From: Candidatus Poseidoniales archaeon
GTDB taxonomy: Archaea; Thermoplasmatota; Poseidoniia; Poseidoniales; Poseidoniaceae
Length of the DNA stretch: 57,411 bases
Assembly (NCBI GenBank): GCA_003602485.1
Contig: QQSD01000011.1
Location: forward strand, 1 to 57,411
Direction of reading: 5' to 3'
The position numbers and the translations under genes were made by a program. This document shows positions 28,463 through 37,103 of this stretch, piece after piece; within the stretch, counting starts at the first letter, position 1, and the number at the start of each line of letters is the position of its first letter. The notes under the pieces were generated by a model. It worked only from the letters and a program-made list of their open reading frames with translations, had not been told where the DNA came from and ran no database searches.

Positions 28463-30481
28463 ATGGCCGGTGAACCGCAAGGCGACATCACTCGGCCTGG
28501 AGAATTGAACCCTGAAGCGCTCGGCTTCATGTGCGGGATAGAGGTCCACCAACAACTTGCAACGGGGAAATTACATTCTCGTCAAACGGGCGAACTCTAC
28601 GACGTGACCATCGATACGATCCCCGATGAATGGCCTCGGTACAATCGAAAATTACGAGCGGCTCGTGGGGAAGGCGGAACTATCGACGTCGCTGCACGCT
28701 TTGAATCAAAGCGAAACCGTTCTTTTGTTTATGTTCAAACGCCCAATTCAGGCCTCATAGAATTGGACGAGCAACCTCCATTGGCCTTGGACCAATCTGC
28801 CTTTGATATCTCCTTGACCGTCGCTGCCTTGCTTTCTGCACAACCTGTCTCAACCGTCCAAACCATGCGAAAGACGGTCGTTGACGGTTCGAACACCAGT
28901 GGTTTTCAGAGGACATCACTCATTGCAACTGCCGGAATACTCCATACCGATGGAGGGCCGGTTGGAATGGACGTGCTCTGTCTTGAAGAGGACAGTGCAC
29001 GAAAACTTGACACTGTCGATGTTGAGGGTGGGCAACAAGTGATTTACAACCTCGACCGTCTTGGTCTACCGCTCATCGAAATAGCAACTGCGCCCGACAT
29101 TACATCTCCAGACCACGCAAAGGTGACGGCAATCGCTCTTGGCCGTGTGCTGAGACAAACACGAAGGGTACGACGCGGCTTGGGAAGCATTCGTCAGGAC
29201 CTCAATGTCTCTATTGGGGCTGGTGACCGTGTGGAGATCAAAGGGTGTCAGGATTTGGCATGGATTCCTCGAATTATCAGCTTAGAAATGGCTCGACAAC
29301 TGCACTTTTACCGTCTCTCAAACGAGTTGAGGAGTTTCCTCGATTTACCACCACTGCCCACGCATCGCTCCGACGATGATGAGGCCACTGAAGCGTCGGT
29401 TCGTGCGCGTGTTGCTTCTCATTTACCTCTTTCAATTCATGACCTAACGGCCGCCTTCTCTTCGTGCGAATCATCCATGGTGCAACAGAGCCTTTCCTCT
29501 GGAGCCCTCATGCTGGGTTTGCCACTGCCTGGAATGGCTGGCCGTATAGGCGTCAAAACACTTGACGTGGACGGTGCTCAACTTCCGCGACTCGGACGAG
29601 AATTAGCAGGAGCTGCAAAACTTGCAGGCGTCAAAGGCATCTTCCACTCTGACGAATTACCAGCCTACGGAATTGGCCCAGCAGAAGTCAAAGCCGTCCG
29701 AAAGGATTTGAAATTAGGCGATGAAGACGCCTTTGTTCTGTGTTGTGCCCCGTCTTGGCAAGCGCATCTTGCGCTTGAAGCAGTTCTTGCACGTGCCCAC
29801 CTCGCTTGGCACCGAATACCACAAGAGGTACGAAATGTGGTGATTAAGAAAGGCGCTCCCGACGACGGAACCACCTCTCCCATGCGCCCACTCCCAGGTC
29901 GTTCTCGTATGTATCCGGAAACGGACGTACCGCCTCAGATGCTCAATAATAGCCACTGGAAGAATATTTGCGCCAACCTCCCCATGTCAGACGAAGCACG
30001 AGCCAACCGACTCAGTGATTATTCGATTTCAGAGGATCAAGCCTCTCAGATGTTGGCACGAGAACTGGATGACATTTTCGTTGAGCATGCCAACAAGATT
30101 CCCCCTAAAGCGTGGGCTTCCTTGCTGCTCGCACACGATGATGTTGAACCGCTCTTCCTTGTGAAGGCAATTGCGATGAAGGAAGAAGGTACGCTTTCAA
30201 GGGAGCATATCGAAACTGTTCTCGATGCCTATCACAAGGGTGTAGTCGATACGTCTTCTTTGGCGGAATACTGCCAAAGCCACGAACTTGCACCGGCCGA
30301 TGTTGGCGGATTAGCTGAAATTATCGAAGGCATCATCGCACAACGTCTTGACTTCGTCAAAGAGCGAGGCATGGGTGCCATGGGGCCTCTCATGGGCGTG
30401 GTCATGCAAGAAGCAGGTGGGGCGGACGGAAAAGAAGTCAGTGCATTGTTACGCGCCGCCATTCAGTCCGTGATGGAGTGA
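28463..30481 (+). CDS. gatE: Glutamyl-tRNA(Gln) amidotransferase subunit E (GatE)
   Basis: With GatD, converts Glu-tRNA(Gln) to Gln-tRNA(Gln) in archaea. 672 aa, slightly longer than usual (about 630). It has the GatB/E amidotransferase core (CGIEVHQQLATGKLHSR, then QTPNSGLIELDE, TSGFQRTSLIA, and YNLDRLGLPLIEIATAPDI), an inserted AspRS-like GAD domain around residues 270-410 (LPRLGRELAGAAK), a linker with GRSRMYPETDVPP, and the C-terminal YqeY-like helical tail (LLRAAIQSVME). Presence of GatE, which is archaea-specific, is a strong domain marker. GatD is not in the window. The next gene starts five bases after its stop. Confidence 0.97.
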   Translation: MAGEPQGDITRPGELNPEALGFMCGIEVHQQLATGKLHSRQTGELYDVTIDTIPDEWPRYNRKLRAARGEGGTIDVAARFESKRNRSFVYVQTPNSGLIELDEQPPLALDQSAFDISLTVAALLSAQPVSTVQTMRKTVVDGSNTSGFQRTSLIATAGILHTDGGPVGMDVLCLEEDSARKLDTVDVEGGQQVIYNLDRLGLPLIEIATAPDITSPDHAKVTAIALGRVLRQTRRVRRGLGSIRQDLNVSIGAGDRVEIKGCQDLAWIPRIISLEMARQLHFYRLSNELRSFLDLPPLPTHRSDDDEATEASVRARVASHLPLSIHDLTAAFSSCESSMVQQSLSSGALMLGLPLPGMAGRIGVKTLDVDGAQLPRLGRELAGAAKLAGVKGIFHSDELPAYGIGPAEVKAVRKDLKLGDEDAFVLCCAPSWQAHLALEAVLARAHLAWHRIPQEVRNVVIKKGAPDDGTTSPMRPLPGRSRMYPETDVPPQMLNNSHWKNICANLPMSDEARANRLSDYSISEDQASQMLARELDDIFVEHANKIPPKAWASLLLAHDDVEPLFLVKAIAMKEEGTLSREHIETVLDAYHKGVVDTSSLAEYCQSHELAPADVGGLAEIIEGIIAQRLDFVKERGMGAMGPLMGVVMQEAGGADGKEVSALLRAAIQSVME

Positions 30482-30485
30482 GTCC

Positions 30486-32144
30486 ATGCGGTTTGTGAGC
30501 ACCTTCCTCATTGCGACCACGCTTCTCCTCTTGCTTCCACTTCATACGGCTGCTGAAGAGTGGTCAATGGACTGGCAAGTTGACCTGGGAGATGGCTACA
30601 TCACGACCTCGCCCGTGATGTTCAACGAACATCTCTTTGTTCGAACGTCTGGGTTTTGGACTGGGGAAGAGCGACCTCAAGTATTCTCGTTGACCACTCA
30701 AGGAATTGAACGATGGAATCGAACCAGCCCGACAACGATTCAGCACGACCTCTCTCCACTGCAACCTGTTTCAAGCGGACAGGGCGAATGTGGGAACTGG
30801 CCGGACCTCTTGTTGATTGGTTGGGCAGATGGCGTGATTGAAGCGGTTCACCCGTCCAACGGTTCACTTGCATGGTCAGCAACTTCTTCGGTCAACGGAT
30901 GGGGCATCACTGGAGCCATGGCTCTGGACGGAGACCATGTAATCGTCCCGACAAGGAACGGAATGCAACGCCATTGCCTCTCCGATGGAACATTGGACTT
31001 CTCTACGAACCTTTCCTTGGGTTGGAGGAATGGAGTTCTTGCTACCCCAGATGGTTACTGGCAGGGCGACGAGCAGGGCCGCTTGTGGATGGTGAATCGA
31101 AACGGAAGTCTCGGACCTTCCGTTGATTTTGGTGGCTCCATACGTCACGCCCCTCTAGCGGTTCCAACTGGCTTACTCCTACATGTTCAATATCCGATGG
31201 AAAGCAAGATCATGCACCTTGAAACCAACACCCTGGCCACCACCACCCTCCTCATTTCCGGGCCGTCTCCCGCCATACCGATTCAGCAAGGAAATCTGTC
31301 AGTATTTGGAGACAGCAAGAGCATCACAAGCGTACGTTGTGAAGCGTCATGCATCATCAACGACCAAATTGCGAGTACGATGAATGGAGAATTCGGTTGG
31401 TCACCATCATCTCAAATCTACGCCCCCATCAATACTCCAGAAGGTGGATGGCTTGTCATACAGGTCAATTCGCAGGGCAGTTTTGTGTCCAACTCAACAT
31501 TCACTACCGAGCATGATGGCTACGGCACGGCAGCTCCAGCCTTCGGAGCATCATCTCTGTTCCTCGGTAACGACGCGGGGTGGCTCATGGCTCATACGAC
31601 CTCATCTTCAACAGAGGATGCACCAGACTATGATTGGACTCCGTTGCTGGGTGCTATGCTCATTATCATCTTCTCTACAGTGCTCGCAGTCCTCACTCGC
31701 TCAAATGGGAGTGAGTGGGGCCTTCGACTGTTTGCCATCATGGTACTTTCGTTGTCGCTTCTCTTGCTACCTGATGTATCTCAGCAATGGTCCGAACGAC
31801 TGCCTGCGGTCAACGAGCCAACAGCTCAAGGGTCATGGGATTCCTCATGGCCGGAATCATGGCTTGGAACACAAGTCGTGGTAGTTGACTTTGGAGAAGA
31901 AAACAAGGTCACGCTTGGAGGCTTCTTAGGTCACGACACCGTTGAATCGTTAACCCAAGCCGCTTTGGAAGAGGCTGGGCTCCTTGCGGAAATCGAGCAA
32001 ACAGACCTCGGCCCCTATCTGATCTCCATTGACGGGCAAAGCGGTGGAGGCTGGGAATATTTTGTTGATGGGGAACGGGGCGTCCTGGCGATTGATTCTG
32101 CGGGCGTCGAGTCAACCACAATACTCCATTGGCGCATGGTCTGA
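30486..32144 (+). CDS. Secreted PQQ-like propeller with two TM helices and C-terminal DUF4430 (transcobalamin-like) domain
   Basis: 552 aa. A signal peptide (about 1-23) is followed by a WD/PQQ-like propeller (DGVIEAVHPSNGSLAWS, WQGDEQGRLWMVN, ending FLGNDAGWLMAH). Two TM helices lie at about 382-403 and 409-427. The C-terminal domain at about 460-552 ends WEYFVDGERGVLAIDSAG then a strand with HWRM, the pattern of DUF4430, which is homologous to the beta domain of intrinsic factor and transcobalamin. This topology puts both the propeller and DUF4430 outside the cell. GGAGTGA at 4 bases, five bases after gatE, marks the start. The neighbour is an ECF-type S component, so binding of a corrinoid or similar ligand for import is inferred. 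Confidence 0.78.
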   Translation: MRFVSTFLIATTLLLLLPLHTAAEEWSMDWQVDLGDGYITTSPVMFNEHLFVRTSGFWTGEERPQVFSLTTQGIERWNRTSPTTIQHDLSPLQPVSSGQGECGNWPDLLLIGWADGVIEAVHPSNGSLAWSATSSVNGWGITGAMALDGDHVIVPTRNGMQRHCLSDGTLDFSTNLSLGWRNGVLATPDGYWQGDEQGRLWMVNRNGSLGPSVDFGGSIRHAPLAVPTGLLLHVQYPMESKIMHLETNTLATTTLLISGPSPAIPIQQGNLSVFGDSKSITSVRCEASCIINDQIASTMNGEFGWSPSSQIYAPINTPEGGWLVIQVNSQGSFVSNSTFTTEHDGYGTAAPAFGASSLFLGNDAGWLMAHTTSSSTEDAPDYDWTPLLGAMLIIIFSTVLAVLTRSNGSEWGLRLFAIMVLSLSLLLLPDVSQQWSERLPAVNEPTAQGSWDSSWPESWLGTQVVVVDFGEENKVTLGGFLGHDTVESLTQAALEEAGLLAEIEQTDLGPYLISIDGQSGGGWEYFVDGERGVLAIDSAGVESTTILHWRMV

Positions 32145-32185
32145 GGTAGGGAATCCTCAAGGAGGCCGCCCTCCTCGGCTCGTTT

Positions 32186-32845
32186 ATGTTCCAAGCATTC
32201 GGTGTCCACGGCCCCGAATTGACTCCTGTCGCCGATTTGGTAATCGACGTCGCCTTGGTGGTCTTGGCCTTCGGCTTTTTGATCACTGCTCCCCGCTCTA
32301 CTCGCTATGATGCGGCTCTCCTCGGTACGATGGTGGTTGCTGTAACCGCCCTTCGAGTATTCATGCAACCATTGCCCAACGTCCAACCCGTCACGGTAGC
32401 CGCCCTTTTGGTTGGGGCCCAACTTGGGGCGCGCAGGGGCGTTGCCTTTGCCATCTTGGTCACCCTTCTTTCCAACATGCTCATCGGAGACGGCTGGTGG
32501 ACTCTGTTCCAAGCAGCAGGCTGGAGTTTAGTGGCCGTTTTGGGCTCACGACTTTCACTCATCAAGAACGGTGATTTCAACCACGGACAACTCTATCTTG
32601 CCGCCATTGGTTCTGCATTCCTGTTTGGATTCATTGCATCGCTCTCGATTCTCACGCCAGCGATGAGTTGGACTGATTTTGTCATCTACCTCGCACATGG
32701 AATCCCCTTTGACACGCTGCACGCACTGGGTAATCTTGCCTTCGCCGTTTGGTTTGGCCCCTTCGTGTACCGTCATCTCGGCGGTTTGGAATCGTCCAAT
32801 ACGTTCGAAGAATCGGTTGTGGAGCACCATGTCATCAACGGATAA
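32186..32845 (+). CDS. ECF transporter S-component-like membrane protein
   Basis: 219 aa with about six hydrophobic helices (VIDVALVVLAFGFLI; DAALLGTMVVAVTALRVF; VTVAALLVGAQLGARRG; FAILVTLLSNMLIG; LYLAAIGSAFLFGFIA; FDTLHALGNLAFAVWFGPF). The loop LLVGAQLGARRGVAFA and the conserved-looking GDGWWTLFQ match the compact S components that confer substrate specificity on energy-coupling factor vitamin transporters. The ECF ATPase and T subunits are not in the window. It follows the DUF4430 protein by 41 bases, and that pairing suggests vitamin (possibly cobalamin) uptake. The family assignment is by pattern and is moderately sure. Confidence 0.68.
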   Translation: MFQAFGVHGPELTPVADLVIDVALVVLAFGFLITAPRSTRYDAALLGTMVVAVTALRVFMQPLPNVQPVTVAALLVGAQLGARRGVAFAILVTLLSNMLIGDGWWTLFQAAGWSLVAVLGSRLSLIKNGDFNHGQLYLAAIGSAFLFGFIASLSILTPAMSWTDFVIYLAHGIPFDTLHALGNLAFAVWFGPFVYRHLGGLESSNTFEESVVEHHVING

Positions 32846-33191
32846 TGCTCCTACCATGGCGCTCATCGTTCGAGAAGACCTCAACCTCTCTCCGGGCAAA
32901 ACTGCGGCTCAATGCGCTCACGCTGCTGTAGAAATCACTCTTGTTGCACGCCGACAGTCCAAACGCCTCTACCAGGCGTGGCGAGAAAACGGTGGGCGTA
33001 AAATCGTCCTCAATGCAGAAAACATGGTGGCCCTCGACGACATCGTTGCTGATATCTCTCACGGAGTCATTTGGCACTTGGTCAAAGATGCAGGGCACAC
33101 TGAAGTCGCTCCCGGCACGGTGACTGTGTTGGGATTGCTGGGGCCGCGCCGAACCGTTGATCGTCTCGTGGGACATCTTGAGACACTCTGA
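32829..33191 (+). CDS. pth2: Peptidyl-tRNA hydrolase Pth2, copy 1
   Basis: Releases tRNA from stalled peptidyl-tRNA. About 120 aa. The Pth2 motifs are LIVREDLNLSPGKTAAQCAH with the conserved Lys, VLNAENMVALDDI, and KDAGHTEVAPGTVTVLGLLGP with the catalytic Asp. The ATG at 32829 has GGAG four bases before it and overlaps the S-component stop by 17 bases. An ATG at 32856 would give the shorter classic N-terminus. A second, divergent copy follows directly. It differs at loop positions (SPGK instead of MGKGK), so it may be specialised. Confidence 0.92.
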   Translation: MSSTDNAPTMALIVREDLNLSPGKTAAQCAHAAVEITLVARRQSKRLYQAWRENGGRKIVLNAENMVALDDIVADISHGVIWHLVKDAGHTEVAPGTVTVLGLLGPRRTVDRLVGHLETL

Positions 33192-33269
33192 GGGATGATT
33201 GTGGGGCTACGTTCTTTTCTTCATCGACTCACAGCCCCACGGCCTTCGTTCAGTTTCTCTGGAACATCG

Positions 33270-33617
33270 GTGAAATTAGTTTGTGTTGTGAATCAAGGAT
33301 TGAAGATGGGGAAGGGCAAACTTGCTGCTCAAGTCGGCCATGCTTCGGTTGAAGCTTTCCTCAAAACGGGGGTAAGTCATCCACAACACGTTGAGGCTTG
33401 GCTGGCACAGGGACAGAAAAAAATCTGCGTAAAAGTTCCAGACGATGCTGCCATGAATGAACTCCAAAAACAAGCCTCGCAGCGTTCAATCCCCTCTCTT
33501 ATCGTTCGTGATGCTGGCCATACACAAATTCCCAGGGGGTCCCAAACAGTTCTTGCATTGGGACCCTATGATGAAGAGGCTCTTGACCTCCTCACTGGGG
33601 ATTTGAAACTTCTTTGA
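33270..33617 (+). CDS. pth2: Peptidyl-tRNA hydrolase Pth2, copy 2
   Basis: 115 aa, the standard Pth2 length, with LVCVVNQGLKMGKGKLAAQ, CVKVPDDAAMNEL and RDAGHTQIPRGSQTVLALGP. The residues expected for catalysis (Lys in GKGKLAAQ, Asp in RDAG) are present. I use the GTG at 33270 because it yields MKLVCVVNQ, the normal start of archaeal Pth2. The in-frame ATG at 33195 would add 25 basic and aromatic residues with no family match. This copy looks closer to canonical archaeal Pth2 than copy 1. Confidence 0.9.
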   Translation: MKLVCVVNQGLKMGKGKLAAQVGHASVEAFLKTGVSHPQHVEAWLAQGQKKICVKVPDDAAMNELQKQASQRSIPSLIVRDAGHTQIPRGSQTVLALGPYDEEALDLLTGDLKLL

Positions 33618-33657
33618 AGAACATGGACTTGATGAAGGAGGGCGTTGAGCCAGCCTC

Positions 33658-34701
33658 ATGCGCGAACACCCATCGTCCCGCATTGACTTTCGTTCGGATA
33701 CGGTCACGCAGCCAACCAAAGCCATGCGTGAAGCCATGATGAACGCCCCTGTGGGCGACGACGTACTGGGTGACGATATGACCGTCATTGAACTGCAGGA
33801 ACGGGTCGCAGCAATGTTTGGAAAAGAAGCCGGTTTGTTCATCGCTTCTGGTACCATGTCAAATGCCATTGCTCTCAAGACACATACGGTCCCGGGCGAT
33901 GAAATTGTATGCGATAAAACCGCACATATCTACCGCTACGAAGGAGGCGGCTACGCTGCACTTTGTGGCGCCTCCATTGCTCTTGTGGATGGTGAAAAGA
34001 GTCTCATGACTCCCGAGCAGGTCAAGGCCTTAATTCGTAAGGCGGATGGTTCAGGAAGCCACTATCCTAACGGGAGCCTGGTATGTGTAGAAAACACCTC
34101 GAACTTGGGTGGAGGGGCCTGTTATGATGTGGCAACTCTCGATGCGATTGCAGAAGTTGCGAAATCAATGGACTGTAAGACTCATGTTGATGGGGCGCGA
34201 ATTTTCAATGCAGCAATCGCAACGGGCGTGGACGTTGCCCGCATGTGTCAAGCCTACGATTCAGTTTCGATTTGTTTTTCCAAAAGCCTTGGAGCACCCA
34301 TTGGTTCAGTTCTCGTGGGTTCAAATGAATTCATTGCCCAAGCTCATCGATGGCGCAAGATGTTCGGTGGAGGCTGGCGACAAGCTGGTATTCTTGCCGC
34401 TGCATGCCTATATGCGCTCGACCATCACGTAGAGCGTCTCGAGGAAGACCATGAGCGCGCCCGATATATTGCGACTGAACTCAACGCGTTGGATGCCTTC
34501 TCAGTGGATTTGGACACGGTCCAAACTAACATGGTCTACGTTGAATGCAAGCAGCCCGCATCAGAGGTTGCTGAGATTCTCGCTTCTTCGGGAATTGACG
34601 TCTTCGATATCTCTCCCACACATATTCGAATCGTCATTCACCTGCATATTACCGATGAGGATGTCCAAAGCCTCCTTGAGGTATGTGCTTCACAGTTTTG
34701 A
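33658..34701 (+). CDS. ltaE: Low-specificity L-threonine aldolase
   Basis: PLP enzyme cleaving threonine or allo-threonine to glycine and acetaldehyde. 347 aa, a normal length. The motifs are IDFRSDTVTQPTKAMREAM at the start, GDDVLGDD, FIASGTMSNAIAL, ENTSNLGGG, THVDGARIFNAA with the PLP-contacting Asp, and CFSKSLGAPIGSVLVG with the Schiff-base K209. GGGWRQAGILAAAC follows as in the family. It lies after the pth2 pair on the same strand. It may supply glycine or degrade threonine; regulation is not visible. Confidence 0.93.
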   Translation: MREHPSSRIDFRSDTVTQPTKAMREAMMNAPVGDDVLGDDMTVIELQERVAAMFGKEAGLFIASGTMSNAIALKTHTVPGDEIVCDKTAHIYRYEGGGYAALCGASIALVDGEKSLMTPEQVKALIRKADGSGSHYPNGSLVCVENTSNLGGGACYDVATLDAIAEVAKSMDCKTHVDGARIFNAAIATGVDVARMCQAYDSVSICFSKSLGAPIGSVLVGSNEFIAQAHRWRKMFGGGWRQAGILAAACLYALDHHVERLEEDHERARYIATELNALDAFSVDLDTVQTNMVYVECKQPASEVAEILASSGIDVFDISPTHIRIVIHLHITDEDVQSLLEVCASQF

Positions 34702-34736
34702 AGGAACTTCAAATAGGCTCAGCGGTTATATTTCCT

Positions 34737-37103
34737 ATGAGTAGGTCTTCTGAACCCACTGCATGCACCCACAATTTGGCTTCTTCTGAAGAACATCTCG
34801 TTTGCGATTGGTGTCAATCAATTCTCGATTACAGTCCGACAACAGGGTGGTTTGTGCCTCTTATCCCTAGAGAACACGAATATGCAATTTCACTCTTCGG
34901 CGGCCCAACGGTGACTTCACGGCGACGATGGAAATCTCTCTCGGACAACATGCTTGAAACGAAGCATGTTGAATGGGCCCGGCTTTCTGAACATCAAGAC
35001 CCTGTGGCCCATATGCCGTGCAGTGAAGAAGAATTGACGACGTTGGGCGAGACCTATGCTCGCGGAGACCAATTGAGTACATCCCAAGAGCACATACTCT
35101 CGGACGGCATTATTTTTCACGATGGCTCAAAGCTAAAGTATCTCGATCAAACATTGTTTTTGAATGGCGTGGCCCTGTCTAAAATGAAACTCACATCGAT
35201 CCTCCCCATACTCTGTGACCCAGAAGTTCGGAGGGGGTGGGATTTGCCCTCCCTCATCCTTGGTTTGTCTTCGTGTTCACCCCTCAATAATACGGATAAT
35301 TATCAATATCGCTTTGGCCCTCAAGAGACGTTGGCAACACCATACAGACCCCTTGCAGGAATGTTGGATTGGCTCTCGAAACGTGTACGTGTAGACCGGT
35401 CTTTGGTGGAGAAAAAGCACGCCTACCGCGGATACCTTTCCTGGGCTCACGACATCAATCAACGTATCGTTACGGCTCAGCGACGGAGACTGTATGGAGC
35501 ATTCTGCGATGCATTGATGAACCACCCCCAAGGATTGTTTGAGACCTATCAGCGTCCGTGGATGGAAGAATGGCAAGATCTCAAAGAAGCTGAACAAGTT
35601 CCCGAAGTCTTGAATTGGGCATTGAAGACGGACGGGAAATACATCGGTTTGCGCGTTCGAACAAAAGTTGGAAGAACTCGCATCATCAAGGTGCCTCCTC
35701 ACCCAATGCATTGGGCCTATCTGATTTCACTTGCTCTTTCTCCAGTCAACTCCAAGGCAGGCAAACTCCTTCTTGGCCTCCAGCACAATTGGTCCGTCCC
35801 CTACTTGGCCAAGGAAGAACCGAGTAGACCTTTGGTAAAGTCATTGGAATTTTGCCATCAAATCGTTAACGGCCTTCCGGGACATATCCATCTTCAACAT
35901 GCTACCATGCTTGCAGTAGGGAAACTCGGGCACCTCTACCAGGTCAAGGTGGGAGAGGGTCAGCACGGTGCGCCCTACTCGATCGAACATATTCATCGTC
36001 TTGACCGCCAGCGTCATACATCAATTTGCATCCACAGTGGGAATCAAAACACCAAGGTCCCACTCGGTGACGTGATGGGTGGCGTGTTACTTTCGATGGT
36101 GAACGATACGACTGCAAGCGAGAAGATTCCGAGTTTGTGCGAAATAATCTCTGAACATCCGCCTTTTGGATTTCCAGACGCTACGCCGCCACATCATTGG
36201 GTTGAGGCGCTTGACCAACAAGCATTGAATCATCTGAAACACATCGCTCATCACAATCGACCTGTTTGGTTTCGAAACGAAGACCGTGAGTATTTTGACA
36301 TGCAGGGTGATGAAGAAATCCCTCGAAACGCCCGGGGCGTGGGTTTTCACGGGCTCATCAATCGCAATTTTGGGGCTGGAAGGCGACGAGGACTGACCGT
36401 TGAATCGGGCTGGGTTGAGCGGTTTACACATTCCCTTGACATTCATGGGTCCTTTCCTTACAATGATGTTGTTGAAGCATGGCGGGAAACGGTACGCCCC
36501 TACAACCGTGATACAACCCAGGTACGACGGAATCACCCCGGTCGTTTGTACGAGCGACGTCTCCAACGTCACCTTCACCGAATGATGCCTCATCGCCGCC
36601 AAGGTGACGTACATGAGGCTGGGAACATCCGCGATGGTGAGCGACGCTGGGGGCAGGTGTACGCTCGTGTCTGGGAAGTTCTTATCCGCCAGCCAATTGG
36701 TTCCACGATTCGCGTCCCAACCGCTCGAGGAGGAGCTCTTTCCTTCGAACACGCAGGCCTGCTAGTCACGATTCGTGACGGACGCGAGCGGCGCTTTGTC
36801 AATCGGATTGCAAGGGTTTTGGGATACATTCGCAGCGAAGAACATGAAGGGCATGTCACTCACATACGGCGTGACCACCCTCGGCCCGATGCTCGTTTAC
36901 AATTGAGCACGTGGCTGAATGAATTGCAAAAGCAACAAGGTGTCCGAAATGCTCCGCCTCGATGGTGGGATTACATCAACATCATTGCGGCTCCAGCAGA
37001 ATTAGGGCAGCTGAATTGGCAGCTCCACGTTGATTTGACCGACCTTCGGCAGGTGGAGGAAAGCGGTCTCGGAAATCTCTTGATCAATGTTTACGACGGC
37101 TGA
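34737..37103 (+). CDS. 788-aa orphan protein with N-terminal zinc-knuckle-like motif
   Basis: Family not recognised. The N-terminus has a Cys/His set (C-T-H, then CDWC about 13 residues later) that could bind zinc. The rest is a large soluble protein without signal peptide or TM helix, rich in His, Arg and Trp, especially from about 520 to 700 (NHPGRLYERRLQRHLHRM). The centre has alpha/beta stretches such as YIGLRVRTKVGRTRIIKV. No Walker, nuclease or polymerase motif was found by eye. The ATG at 34737 precedes the Cys motif by a few residues; an upstream start overlaps the aldolase gene. Strong positive charge in the C-terminal part is compatible with nucleic-acid binding. The stop overlaps the convergent thioredoxin-like gene by 20 bases. 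Confidence 0.75.
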   Translation: MSRSSEPTACTHNLASSEEHLVCDWCQSILDYSPTTGWFVPLIPREHEYAISLFGGPTVTSRRRWKSLSDNMLETKHVEWARLSEHQDPVAHMPCSEEELTTLGETYARGDQLSTSQEHILSDGIIFHDGSKLKYLDQTLFLNGVALSKMKLTSILPILCDPEVRRGWDLPSLILGLSSCSPLNNTDNYQYRFGPQETLATPYRPLAGMLDWLSKRVRVDRSLVEKKHAYRGYLSWAHDINQRIVTAQRRRLYGAFCDALMNHPQGLFETYQRPWMEEWQDLKEAEQVPEVLNWALKTDGKYIGLRVRTKVGRTRIIKVPPHPMHWAYLISLALSPVNSKAGKLLLGLQHNWSVPYLAKEEPSRPLVKSLEFCHQIVNGLPGHIHLQHATMLAVGKLGHLYQVKVGEGQHGAPYSIEHIHRLDRQRHTSICIHSGNQNTKVPLGDVMGGVLLSMVNDTTASEKIPSLCEIISEHPPFGFPDATPPHHWVEALDQQALNHLKHIAHHNRPVWFRNEDREYFDMQGDEEIPRNARGVGFHGLINRNFGAGRRRGLTVESGWVERFTHSLDIHGSFPYNDVVEAWRETVRPYNRDTTQVRRNHPGRLYERRLQRHLHRMMPHRRQGDVHEAGNIRDGERRWGQVYARVWEVLIRQPIGSTIRVPTARGGALSFEHAGLLVTIRDGRERRFVNRIARVLGYIRSEEHEGHVTHIRRDHPRPDARLQLSTWLNELQKQQGVRNAPPRWWDYINIIAAPAELGQLNWQLHVDLTDLRQVEESGLGNLLINVYDG

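Noticed and set aside
33195-33269. N-terminal extension of the second Pth2 from an upstream ATG
   Set aside because: The 25 extra residues match no Pth2, the site has no Shine-Dalgarno spacing, and the GTG at 33270 gives the normal start.
36087-36752. Open 221-codon frame on the minus strand inside the orphan gene
   Set aside because: It lies antisense to the long 788-aa gene, has no recognisable family pattern, and its existence is explained by codon bias of the real gene.
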